Shown one piece after another: positions 25,044 through 33,831 of a stretch of DNA of 43,725 nt (position 1 is the first letter of the stretch; each line of letters starts with the position of its first letter). Both the position numbers and the translations under genes were made by a program. The notes beneath the pieces were generated by a model. The model searched no databases. It was given only the letters and a program-made list of their open reading frames with translations, and was not told the origin of the DNA. Origin of the DNA: Streptomyces sp. DH12 (GTDB lineage: Bacteria > Actinomycetota > Actinomycetes > Streptomycetales > Streptomycetaceae); assembly GCF_020873895.1 (NCBI RefSeq), contig NZ_JAHWGT010000048.1, forward strand, positions 1 to 43,725, read 5' to 3'.

Positions 25044-25835
25044 TCACAGGTACGACGGCCCGGTCACGCGCCGACGGAAGGCGTACCAGGTCCACGCCTG
25101 GACGGTGACGAGCAGCGGCGTCACGACGAGCAGCGCGGGGACGAGCAGGGCGAGCGTGGCGCCGTCCGCCGCCGACCGGGCCAGCGGCAGCGACGACCCG
25201 GCGGCCACCGGCAGGGCCGCCATGAGGACGGCCGTGAGCGCGAACGACTGCCAGGGGCGGGCCCGCCCGACGAGCCGCCGGGCCCGCTCGAAGGGCGGGC
25301 CGGTCAGGCGGACGGCGGCGAAGCCGGCCCCGTGCGCCGCGAACAGCGCGGCCACGGCGAAGGCCGCGACCACCGCCGCCGCGCCGCTCGCGGGCACGTG
25401 GGGCGTACCGGTGAGCAGCCCCGCCAGCAGCCGGCCCCAGGACAGGGCCACCGCCCAGCTGCCGCACACGGTCGCTCCGTCGCACACGGCCCGCCAGACG
25501 GCCCCGGCCCGGCCCGTCACACGCCCGCGCGACCACAGCCCCGCGTCCCGGACCATCCACCCGGCCAGCAGCGGGACGACCACGGTGAACTGGCCGCTGA
25601 GCACCTCGCCCTCCAGCACCGGGAAGCAGCCGACGAACACGCCGGCGGTGGCGACCAGCCACACCTCGTTGCCGAGGAGGAACGGCGCGAAGGACGCGAC
25701 GACCAGCCGGCGCTCGTCGTCCGAGCGGCCCAGATGGGGCAGGAGCATCCCGGTGCCGATGTCCGCACCCGCGAGGACGAAGTAACCGGCGGCGTAGAAG
25801 CCGAGCAGGAGGATGGCCAGGGTGTCGGTGCCCAC
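25044..25835 (-). CDS. cydB: Divergent cytochrome bd-type quinol oxidase subunit II (CydB-like)
   Basis: 263 residues from the GTG at 25835 (AAGGAG 7 nt upstream), 26 bp after cydA. The N-terminal part aligns well with CydB: ADIGTGMLLPHLGR and GNEVWLVATAGVF. Compared with E. coli CydB from memory, D29 is kept (D25 here), but D26 is Ala22 and D58 is Leu54. About seven hydrophobic helices; the protein is 70-110 residues shorter than usual CydB, the loss being in the C-terminal half. No cydC/cydD haem-thiol exporter gene follows. It is convergent with the AI-2E family gene. Confidence 0.82.
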   Translation of the reverse strand: MGTDTLAILLLGFYAAGYFVLAGADIGTGMLLPHLGRSDDERRLVVASFAPFLLGNEVWLVATAGVFVGCFPVLEGEVLSGQFTVVVPLLAGWMVRDAGLWSRGRVTGRAGAVWRAVCDGATVCGSWAVALSWGRLLAGLLTGTPHVPASGAAAVVAAFAVAALFAAHGAGFAAVRLTGPPFERARRLVGRARPWQSFALTAVLMAALPVAAGSSLPLARSAADGATLALLVPALLVVTPLLVTVQAWTWYAFRRRVTGPSYL

Positions 25836-25861
25836 GGACGGCTCCTTGTGGTGGGTGGGGG

Positions 25862-27211
25862 TCAGTAGCGCGGGGCGGGGAGGGTGTCGGCCGGGTCGTC
25901 GGAGCCCTCGGGGCCGCCCCGGCCGCCCGGGTCGTCGGCGGTCCCGTCCGCGGCCGGGCCGGCGGCGCGCTCGTCACGGCCCAGGCCGACATCGGCCGGG
26001 CCGCGGCGGGCGAGCCGTACGAGCAGCCAGGCGTTGACGGCGGTGAGCAGCACGAAGAGGGACGTGAAGAGGACCAGGGAGGCGCGCATCGCGGTGGGGG
26101 AGAGGTCGGAGACCGCGTCCTCCGTCTTCAGCAGCCCGTACACCACCCACGGCTGGCGGCCCGCCTCGCGGAACACCCAGCCGCTGGTCATCGCCACGTA
26201 CGGCAGGGGAACGGCGGCGATCAGCGCCACATGCCACACCCGGAAGCGGAAGACGGCCTGCCGGAAGAAGGCCAGGACGAACCCGGCGAACGTGAAGTAC
26301 AGCATCAGCGCGAAGACGAGCAGCATCACCAGGGCGCCGCCCCGGGTCCACGCCTCCGACGGGACGTAGTCACCGGGCCCGAAGGCCGCCGTCAGCTCCG
26401 CCTGCAAACGGGCGATCTCCGCCCGCTCGCCCCGGAACACCGCGGACTTCACGGGCTGGAGCGTGGCGAGTGACGACAGCTGGAGCCCGCCGAAGACCGC
26501 CGTCGCCAGCAGGGCGGGGAACGACAGGAACACCCCCAGGCGGAGGCTGCGACCGAAGAACTCCCACTCGGACGTCCGCCGGAACAGGTGGTAGGCGCTC
26601 ACGCCCGCCATGAAGAAGCCCGCCGTGACCAGCGCCCCGGCCGCGATGTGGCCGAACGCGAGCAGCGTGCTGGGATTGGTCAGCACCGCGACCGGATCGT
26701 CGAGCACCAGCCGCCCGTCCTCCACGCGGTGGCCCACCGGGTTGTTGAGGAAGCCGTTCGTGACGAGGATCCAGTAGGCCGAGGCGTACGCGGTGAGGGT
26801 GACGATCCAGATCGCCGCGAGGTGGGTCCAGCGGCCCAACCGGTGCCAGCCGAAGATCCACAGGCCGAGGAAGGTCGACTCGACGAAGAACGCGACGATC
26901 GTCTCCACGGCGAGGGACGCCCCGAGGACGTTGCCCGCGTGGTGCGTCAGACCGCTCCAGCTCAGCCCGAACTGGAACTCCATCACGAGGCCCGTGACGA
27001 TCCCGACGGCGTAGTTGACGACGTACAGCTGCCCCCAGAACCGCACCAGGCGCGCGTCCGGGTCCCGGCCCCCGATCGTCGCCCTCGTCTGCAGGCACGC
27101 GACGACGGTCGCGAGGCCCAGCGTGAGGGCGACGAACAGGAAGTGGCCGCCGGCCGTCAGCGCGAACTGCAGGCGGGCGAGATCGAGGACTTCCGAGACG
27201 TCTGGTTCCAC
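25862..27211 (-). CDS. cydA: Divergent cytochrome bd-type quinol oxidase subunit I (CydA-like)
   Basis: 449 residues from the GTG at 27211, chosen because GAGGG lies 7 nt upstream; an in-frame GTG at 27250 would add 13 residues. Subunit I binds quinol and haems b558, b595 and d. H23 (E. coli H19), E103 (E99), E111 (E107), H188 (H186) and the GRQPW motif are present. Q-loop K255 corresponds to K252, but the position of quinol-linked E257 is Arg260. The Q-loop is short, and the chain ends in an acidic Gly/Asp/Pro-rich tail. It is 79-118 bp downstream of a response regulator on the same strand, so co-transcription with the two-component genes is likely. Confidence 0.88.
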   Translation of the reverse strand: MEPDVSEVLDLARLQFALTAGGHFLFVALTLGLATVVACLQTRATIGGRDPDARLVRFWGQLYVVNYAVGIVTGLVMEFQFGLSWSGLTHHAGNVLGASLAVETIVAFFVESTFLGLWIFGWHRLGRWTHLAAIWIVTLTAYASAYWILVTNGFLNNPVGHRVEDGRLVLDDPVAVLTNPSTLLAFGHIAAGALVTAGFFMAGVSAYHLFRRTSEWEFFGRSLRLGVFLSFPALLATAVFGGLQLSSLATLQPVKSAVFRGERAEIARLQAELTAAFGPGDYVPSEAWTRGGALVMLLVFALMLYFTFAGFVLAFFRQAVFRFRVWHVALIAAVPLPYVAMTSGWVFREAGRQPWVVYGLLKTEDAVSDLSPTAMRASLVLFTSLFVLLTAVNAWLLVRLARRGPADVGLGRDERAAGPAADGTADDPGGRGGPEGSDDPADTLPAPRY

Positions 27212-27329
27212 ACCGCCACCCTCGGTGCGGGACACCGGCCCGGTCGTCACCCCCCGGTCGTCGGTCGCCGTACCCCACTGGTTGCGCCCCGCCCCGCGCG
27301 CGTACCCCCCTGGTCGTGGTCCGGGGGGG

Positions 27330-27995
27330 TCAGGCGAGCCAGCCGGGCGTGATCATCCCCGACTCGTAGGCGAGGACCACCAGCTGCGCCCGGTCGCGGA
27401 CGGCGAGCTTCGTCATGATCCGGCTGACGTGCGTCTTGGCGGTGGCGGGCGAGAGGACCAGCCGCCGGGCGATCTCGTCGTTCGACAGGCCCGCGCCGAC
27501 CAGGCCCATGACCTCCCGCTCCCGCTCGGTCAGGGCGTTCAGCCGGGGGCTCGGATCCGGCTGCCGGGCCCGGCCCGCGAACTCGGCGATCAGACGGCGG
27601 GTCACGGCGGGGGCGATCAGCGCGTCGCCGCGCGCCACCACGCGCACGCCGTGCAGGAGCTCCATCGGCTCGGTGTCCTTCACCAGGAAGCCGGACGCCC
27701 CCGCGCGCAGCGCCCCGTACACGTGGTCGTCGACGTCGAAGGTCGTCAGGATGACCACGCGCACGTCCGCCAGGCGCGGGTCGGCGGTGACGCGGCGCGT
27801 GGCCTCCAGGCCGTCCGTGCCCGGCATCCGGATGTCCATCAGAACGACGTCCGGGAGCAGCTCGCGGGCGAGGGCGACAGCCTGGTCGCCGTCGGCGGCC
27901 TCGCCCACGACCTGGATGTCCGCCTCGCCGTCGAGGATCGACCGGAACCCGGCCCGTACGAGTGTCTGGTCGTCGGCGAGCACGACGCGGATCAT
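27330..27995 (-). CDS. NarL/FixJ family response regulator
   Basis: 221 residues from the ATG at 27995, which overlaps the kinase stop (ATGA). Receiver domain 1-120 with D8/D9, phospho-acceptor D54 (LMDIRMPGTDG) and K106; LuxR-type HTH at about 150-212 (LTEREREVMGLVGAGLSNDEIARRL is the first half). DNA-binding transcription factor. Its place between the kinase and cydAB suggests it controls that operon, possibly in response to membrane redox state; this is inference. Confidence 0.93.
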   Translation of the reverse strand: MIRVVLADDQTLVRAGFRSILDGEADIQVVGEAADGDQAVALARELLPDVVLMDIRMPGTDGLEATRRVTADPRLADVRVVILTTFDVDDHVYGALRAGASGFLVKDTEPMELLHGVRVVARGDALIAPAVTRRLIAEFAGRARQPDPSPRLNALTEREREVMGLVGAGLSNDEIARRLVLSPATAKTHVSRIMTKLAVRDRAQLVVLAYESGMITPGWLA

Positions 27996-29305
27996 GCGGT
28001 CCCCCTGGTGGTGGTGGTGCCGGTGGTGTCGGTGCCGGTGCTGGTCGTGAGCGGCAGTCGGGCCGAGACCCGGAACCCCCGGCCGGTGCCACCGGCGGTG
28101 AGGTCGCCCCCGAAGGCCCTCGCCCGCTCGGCCATGCCCTGGACGCCGCTGCCGCCCGGGGCCGGCCCGTCGGGCGCTCCCTCGCCGTCGTCCTCGACGC
28201 ACAGCCGCAGCTCGTCCGCCGCCCACGACAAGGTCACCACGGCGGTCCTCGCGCGGGCGTGCCGGGTCACGTTCGTCAGGGACTCCTGCACGATCCGGTA
28301 CGCGGCGAGGTCCAGGGCCGGGGGCAGGGGCCGGGGGGTGCCCTCGGCCCGGGTCACGACCGTCAGTCCGGCCGCGCGCGCCCGCTCGGCCAGCTCCTGG
28401 AGGCGGTCCAGCCCGGACACGGGCGAGGTCGGTGCCGGCTCGTCGGCCCGGCGCAGCGCGACGAGCGTGCCGCGCAGCTCCCGCAGCGCGTCCTTGCTGG
28501 TCGCCTTGACGGCCTCCAGGGCCTCCGTGGCGACGAGCAGGGCTTCGGCCGCGTCGGGGCCCTTGGCCAGCCGGTGCAGGGCGGCGCCGGACTGGACGTT
28601 GATCAGCGAGATGCTGTGGCCGAGGACGTCGTGCACCTCGCGCGCGATGCGCAGCCGCTCCTCCGTGGCGCTCTGCCGCGCCCTGGCCTCCTGCTCGCGC
28701 TCGGCGGCCAGCGCCCGCTGCTCCACCTCGTGGAGGTACGCCAGCCGGGTGCGCTGCGCGCGTCCCACGGCCACCAGGCTGACCAGCCAACCCGCCAGCA
28801 TCACGAGGGAGGTGTCGTCGATCTGGCGGCGGCCCGGTCCCTGGCGGATCTCCCCGAGCCCGACGGCGAGCAGCGTGACGGAGGCCAGGGCGACGGCGGC
28901 GGCGAACCGGCCCTCGGCGGCGGCCGTGTACAGGGCCAGCGCGAAGGTGACCATGAGGGGGCCGTCGTACGTGCTCGTCGGGTAGTAGACCGCGCAGGCG
29001 GCGAGGGTCAGGGCGGCGACGGCGACCGGCGCGCGGCGCCGCACGGCGAGCGACCCGCAGCCGACCGCCACGAGCGCCCAGCCGAGCGCGGTACGGCCCG
29101 GCGCCTCGCTCTCCCCGCCCGCGGTCACCGACGCGGCGGTCCAGCCGACGACGAAGAGGGTGACGACCGCGGTCAGTGCCAGGTCGGCCTTCCGCACGGC
29201 GGGCACCGCGGCGGCCGCGGCGGCCACGGCATCCGGCGGGAGGCCCGACGGCGAGGCCGCCCGCGCGGACGGCCGACCGCGGCGGACGGGGGAGCGGAGG
29301 GGCAT
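27992..29305 (-). CDS. NarL-associated sensor histidine kinase (HisKA_3 type)
   Basis: 437 residues from the ATG at 29305; TATCCT ends 7 nt upstream, so a leaderless start is favoured over the upstream in-frame ATG at 29413. Four to five transmembrane helices (about 42-180) with very short extracytoplasmic loops suggest sensing within or at the membrane. A coiled coil at 185-215 is followed by HisKA_3 with His225 (REVHDVLGHS), then a HATPase_c with an N-box (RIVQESLTNVTRHA) and a GSGVQGMAERA G-box. The stop overlaps the regulator start, so the two are coupled. Ligand unknown. Confidence 0.92.
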   Translation of the reverse strand: MPLRSPVRRGRPSARAASPSGLPPDAVAAAAAAVPAVRKADLALTAVVTLFVVGWTAASVTAGGESEAPGRTALGWALVAVGCGSLAVRRRAPVAVAALTLAACAVYYPTSTYDGPLMVTFALALYTAAAEGRFAAAVALASVTLLAVGLGEIRQGPGRRQIDDTSLVMLAGWLVSLVAVGRAQRTRLAYLHEVEQRALAAEREQEARARQSATEERLRIAREVHDVLGHSISLINVQSGAALHRLAKGPDAAEALLVATEALEAVKATSKDALRELRGTLVALRRADEPAPTSPVSGLDRLQELAERARAAGLTVVTRAEGTPRPLPPALDLAAYRIVQESLTNVTRHARARTAVVTLSWAADELRLCVEDDGEGAPDGPAPGGSGVQGMAERARAFGGDLTAGGTGRGFRVSARLPLTTSTGTDTTGTTTTRGTA

Positions 29306-29312
29306 GCCAGGA

Positions 29313-29318
29313 AGGATA
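29313..29318 (-). promoter_or_regulatory. -10 box of the kinase-regulator-cydAB operon
   Basis: Minus-strand TATCCT, 7 nt before the ATG at 29305. No good -35 is visible at 17-18 bp (CGCGTG-like). It is the only promoter-like sequence seen upstream of the four-gene run. Confidence 0.4.
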
Positions 29319-29491
29319 GGCGCCGGCGGCGACACGCACGCGGGGACGGACGCGGAGGGCGCTGCAAAGGGCGCTGCCACGGGCGGGTCGGTCGCCTCCT
29401 CGGCGTCGCTCACCGACCGTCCACCGGCCCGGAAGAGTCACGCGCGGGTTGCGCGGGGTGTCGGCGGGCCCGAGTGGGGGAGACGGGTGGG

Positions 29492-29516
29492 GCGCACCGG
29501 TGGCGCGCACCGGTGG
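29492..29516. repeat. 12-bp direct repeat upstream of recA
   Basis: GCGCACCGGTGG at 29492-29503 and 29505-29516, period 13 bp, each containing the palindrome CACCGGTG. It lies in the 424-bp divergent region between the kinase gene and recA, about 47 bp before the distal recA -35. No gene is seen in 29306-29729. Confidence 0.8.
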
Positions 29517-29562
29517 GGTCAGGGCCTTGCGAGACCCTCCGTCCACAGTCGGTGTGGCTCGC

Positions 29563-29592
29563 TTGACACCAAAATCGAACATCCATTCTGAT
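29563..29592 (+). promoter_or_regulatory. Distal recA promoter with SOS/Cheo-type operator
   Basis: TTGACA at 29563-29568 with TCTGAT at 29587-29592 (18-bp spacer). Between them lies TCGAAC-ATCC-ATTCTG (29575-29590), an imperfect match to the actinobacterial SOS box TCGAAC-N4-GTTCGA; its core GAACATCCATTC is one base off GAAC-N4-GTTC. The overlap with the spacer and -10 fits LexA repression. Confidence 0.75.
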
Positions 29593-29610
29593 GGGGGCGT
29601 GGTCTGGCCC

Positions 29611-29634
29611 CCCGCCTCTGCGGCGGGAGGTTTT
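29611..29634 (+). terminator. Hairpin followed by four T in the recA leader (possible attenuator)
   Basis: CCCGCC (29611-29616), loop TCTGC, GGCGGG (29622-29627), then AGGTTTT. It lies between the SOS-type promoter and the RecA-NDp promoter, so it affects only the distal transcript. Short stem; function inferred. Confidence 0.4.
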
Positions 29635-29663
29635 CCACAGGCCGGGAGGTCCGTCGAGGCGCG

Positions 29664-29686
29664 TTGTCAGTGGCAGGGGTTAGCGT
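29664..29686 (+). promoter_or_regulatory. RecA-NDp (LexA-independent damage) promoter of recA
   Basis: TTGTCAGTG (29664-29672), 8 nt, TAGCGT (29681-29686): a full match to TTGTCRGTG-N8-TANNNT. A start near 29693 gives a leader of about 37 nt before the recA ATG. In mycobacteria this class is activated by PafBC; ClgR was earlier implicated. Confidence 0.88.
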
Positions 29687-29729
29687 CTTTGACGTGAAGC
29701 GATCGACTCAAGCAAACCGGGTGGAACCC

Positions 29730-30866
<1,137 letters not shown>

Positions 30867-30869
30867 TCC

Positions 30870-31439
30870 ATGGCCCGGCGCACCGAATGGCCGGGCGGCA
30901 GCCCCGACTCGTCGAGGGCCGAGAAGGAGCTGCCGCCCCAGGACCCGGCTGAGCAGGCGCGGGCGATCTGCCTGCGCCTGCTCACCGGGAACCCGCGCAC
31001 CCGCAAACAGCTCGCGGACGCGCTGCACAAGAAGGGGATCCCCGAGGAGGTCGCCGACGACGTCCTCTCCCGCTTCGAGGACGTCGGTCTGATCGACGAC
31101 GCCGCGTTCGCCGGGGCGTGGGTGGAGTCCCGGCACCACGGCCGCGGCCTGGCCCGCCGCGCCCTGGCCCGGGAACTGCGCACCAAGGGGGTCGACTCCG
31201 CCGTGATCGACGAGGCCGTCGGCCGGCTCGACGCCGAACAGGAGGAGGAGACCGCCCGGGAGCTCGTCCAACGCAAGCTCCGCTCCACCCGGGGCCTCGA
31301 CCGAGACCGCCGGCTCCGCCGCCTGGCCGGCATGCTCGCCCGCAAGGGCTACGCGGAGGGCCTGGCTCTCCGCGTCGTCCGCCGCGCCCTGGAGGAAGAG
31401 GGCGAGGACACCGAGGACCTGGACTTCGACACCACCTGA
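30870..31439 (+). CDS. recX: Regulatory protein RecX
   Basis: 189 residues; the ATG at 30870 is 3 nt after the recA stop, with AAGGGG (30857-30862) inside the recA end. Three tandem three-helix RecX repeats are recognisable, for example NPRTRKQLADALHKKG and DDAAFAGAWVESRHHGRG. RecX limits RecA filament growth and co-protease activity. Co-transcribed with recA. An N-terminal extension of about 25 residues precedes the family domain. Confidence 0.95.
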   Translation: MARRTEWPGGSPDSSRAEKELPPQDPAEQARAICLRLLTGNPRTRKQLADALHKKGIPEEVADDVLSRFEDVGLIDDAAFAGAWVESRHHGRGLARRALARELRTKGVDSAVIDEAVGRLDAEQEEETARELVQRKLRSTRGLDRDRRLRRLAGMLARKGYAEGLALRVVRRALEEEGEDTEDLDFDTT

Positions 31440-31491
31440 CGCCCGACGCACGGGTGCCGGCGGCAACCTGAGCGCCCCGACCGTCTTGAGC

Positions 31492-31626
31492 GCCTCGGGC
31501 AATCCGAGCGACCCGAGCGACCCGGGCAATCCGAGGGACCCGGGCAACCCGAGGGACCCGGACAATCCGCGTGACCCTGGCCACCCGGGTGATCCGGGCC
31601 GGCCAGGCGTGATCCGGGCCGGCCCG
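31492..31626. repeat. Degenerate 18-bp tandem repeat after recX
   Basis: Five consecutive 18-bp units of the type GACCCGGGCAATCCGAGG run from 31519 to 31608, each a few bases different; partial units extend to about 31492 and 31626. It fills most of the 275-bp gap between recX and the convergent monooxygenase gene. No terminator hairpin is otherwise evident there. Confidence 0.85.
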
Positions 31627-31714
31627 GGGGCAGGGCAGCCCGGGGCCCGGGGGCAGGGCGGGCCCGTTCGCCCCGGTGGTCCGCGCGGGCGTCAACAGGG
31701 CCGGCGGTGGGCCG

Positions 31715-33595
31715 TCAGTGGACGTCCGCCGTCTCCTCGGCGCGTACCCCGCCGTCCTCGCCGTCCTCGCCGTCCGGGTCCTGCGCCGATCCGCCCCGCA
31801 GCGCCTCGGCCGCCGCGCGCAGCTCCGCCGGCCGCACCCCCGCGAAGGCCGCCGCCAGGTGCCCGTCGGGCCGCACCAGCAGCACGGTGTGCGCGGCCGC
31901 GCCCGGGTACGCCTCCGTGACCAGCAGCTCCCCCCGCACGGGCAGCGCCCGTACCGCCTCCGCCAAGCGTGGCATCACCCCCGCGCTCACCCAGTGGCGC
32001 CGGTCCCACACCCCGGTCCCGGGGGCCACCAGCACCACCAGCACGCCCCGCCCCAGCCGGTCCCGCAGCCGCCCCGTCGCGCCGTCCGGCGAGGTCACCG
32101 GCACGTCGTCGACCGGCGCGCCCGGCTCCGTACCCACGTCCACCCGCGCCTCGCCGTCGAGCGGTGCCAGGGGCGAGTGGACGTACGACGGCGGGGCGCC
32201 CAGCGGGCCGAGGCCCAGGTGCCCGTCGGTCAGCAGGGCGTCGTGCTGCCGCGAGCCGCCCAGGTACGTCCGCAGCCCGCCCCCGCCGCGCAGCACCGGC
32301 AGCGACTGGTCCGCCGCCCGCAGCCGCGCGGCCACCGCCGTGCGCCGCTCCGCCTCGTAACTGTCGAGCAGCGCCTCGGACGGGCCGTCGTGCCAGGCCG
32401 CGGCCAGCTTCCACGCGAGGTTCTCCACGTCCCGCAGCCCCTCGTCCAGGCCCTGGGTGCCCAGCGCGCCCAGCAGGTGCGCCGCGTCCCCCGCCAGGAA
32501 CGCCCGGTCCACGCGCCAGCTCCGCGCGAGCCGGTGGTGCAGCGTGTACACACCGGTGTCGACCAGGTCGTACGGCGGCACGTCCGCGCACCACCCCGCC
32601 AGGGTCTCGCGGATCCGTCCCACCAGCGCCTCCGGCGTCACCAGGTCGCCGCGCGGCGGCAGCAGCCAGTCCAGCCGCCAGCCGCCCGCCGGGAGTGGAC
32701 GCGCCGTCACCTCGTCCCCGCCGCCGTGCCACGGCGGCTGACGGTGCAGGACCGCCTCACCCGGCCAGGGCAGTTCGGCGCGGAGCATGGCCACGGCGTG
32801 GCGCTCCACGGCCGTGCGCCCCGGGAAGCGGATCCCCAGCAGCTTGCGCACCGTGGAGCGGGCGCCGTCGCAGCCCACCAGATGGCTGCCCCGCCACCAC
32901 GCCGAGCGGGGCCCGCGGGTGTGCGCGGCGACACCGGTCGCGTCCTGGTCGAGCGCGTCCAGGCGGCTCTCCCCGACGAGCTGCACGAGGCCCCGGGTCC
33001 CCGGCGCCGCGATGGCCTGGCGCAGCGCGAGGGTCAGCGCGTGCTGCGGGACGTGCAGCGGCGACTCCACGCCCGGCTCGTCTCCGAGCCTGTACGCCGG
33101 CCCGGCGCCGAGCCCGCGCTCCCGCCCGTCGCCAGGCCCGTACGCCGGTCCCTGCGCCGGCCCGTACGCCGGTCCGTACGCCGGCCCGTCGCTCCGCCCT
33201 GGCTGCTGTCCGCCCCGGCCCGGCGCCTCCCGGGCCGTCACCCCGCCGCGCCTCTCGTCGTACCCCTCACCGGGCCCGTCACCAGGCCCGCGGCCGCCCA
33301 CGCCACCCGCCCCGCCGCCACGCGCGCCGGCGAAGGCCACGTGCCGGACGACCTGCCTGCGGCGCATCGACCGCCACCCCGTCCAGCGGGCGCCCTCCTC
33401 ACGCAGGGTGTCGGCGCAGCCCAGCCGTTCGACGAACGCGGCGATGTCCGGGCGCAGCACGGCGGTCCTGGCCGGGCGGTACTCGTCCTCCCCGGCCCCC
33501 TCGTCCAGGACGACCGACGGCACGTCCTGCGCGGCCAGGGCGAGGGCGAGCGCGAGACCGACCGGCCCCGCGCCGACGACGATCACCGGATCCAC
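31715..33595 (-). CDS. FAD-dependent aromatic-type monooxygenase (PHBH fold)
   Basis: 626 residues from the GTG at 33595, with AGGAG 7 nt upstream. The frame is open further, but into gluD antisense sequence. FAD-binding GAGPVGLALALAL at 8-20, a GCDGARSTVRKLLG segment (DG motif) and GDAAHLLGALGTQGLDEGL (GD motif) identify the class A flavoprotein hydroxylase family; the C-terminal thioredoxin-like domain of the phenol-hydroxylase branch appears present. The substrate is unknown. An unusual Gly/Pro/Tyr-rich insert of about 75 residues (roughly 105-180) follows the first FAD segment and includes a 12-bp tandem repeat. Ends in an acidic tail. Confidence 0.88.
   Translation of the reverse strand: MDPVIVVGAGPVGLALALALAAQDVPSVVLDEGAGEDEYRPARTAVLRPDIAAFVERLGCADTLREEGARWTGWRSMRRRQVVRHVAFAGARGGGAGGVGGRGPGDGPGEGYDERRGGVTAREAPGRGGQQPGRSDGPAYGPAYGPAQGPAYGPGDGRERGLGAGPAYRLGDEPGVESPLHVPQHALTLALRQAIAAPGTRGLVQLVGESRLDALDQDATGVAAHTRGPRSAWWRGSHLVGCDGARSTVRKLLGIRFPGRTAVERHAVAMLRAELPWPGEAVLHRQPPWHGGGDEVTARPLPAGGWRLDWLLPPRGDLVTPEALVGRIRETLAGWCADVPPYDLVDTGVYTLHHRLARSWRVDRAFLAGDAAHLLGALGTQGLDEGLRDVENLAWKLAAAWHDGPSEALLDSYEAERRTAVAARLRAADQSLPVLRGGGGLRTYLGGSRQHDALLTDGHLGLGPLGAPPSYVHSPLAPLDGEARVDVGTEPGAPVDDVPVTSPDGATGRLRDRLGRGVLVVLVAPGTGVWDRRHWVSAGVMPRLAEAVRALPVRGELLVTEAYPGAAAHTVLLVRPDGHLAAAFAGVRPAELRAAAEALRGGSAQDPDGEDGEDGGVRAEETADVH
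33137..33184. repeat. 12-bp tandem repeat inside the monooxygenase gene
   Basis: Four adjacent units of YCCGTACGCCGG type (one unit TCCCTGCGCCGG). On the minus strand they encode repeats of Gly-Pro-Ala-Tyr/Gln and so change the length of a linker without shifting the frame. Confidence 0.92.
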
Positions 33596-33748
33596 GGCGT
33601 GACTCCTGTGGCTCCTGCGACCTCGGTGGCCATGCGGCGAGCAGGGGAAACGCGTGGGAGTGCGACGGGAACCCGGTGATTGATCACAGAACGTATGCAA
33701 CCCACTGCGCGTGCTTGCGTCAAGTGACGAGGCAGTGGCGCACGAACG

Positions 33749-33787
33749 CGTGAAGGGGTGGCGGCTGCTCGCCACCACCCCTTCACG
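33749..33787 (-). terminator. Terminator of the glu operon
   Basis: CGTGAAGGGGTGG (33749-33761) pairs perfectly with CCACCCCTTCACG (33775-33787); the 13-nt centre can form a further short stem. It lies 45 bp after the gluD stop and upstream of the monooxygenase gene, separating the two minus-strand units. Confidence 0.85.
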
Positions 33788-33831
33788 TGACGTCGCGGAC
33801 CTCCGCCCGCGCCGTCGGCGCTCCCCGGCCG

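Noticed and set aside
29631-29639. TTTTCCACA as a DnaA box in the recA leader
   Set aside because: The third base does not fit the Streptomyces consensus, and the T-run is better explained as the tail of the hairpin.
31486-31920. Collagen-like frame (Asn-Pro-Asp repeats) over the 18-bp array
   Set aside because: No ribosome binding site; it is a reading of the tandem repeat and then runs antisense into the monooxygenase gene.
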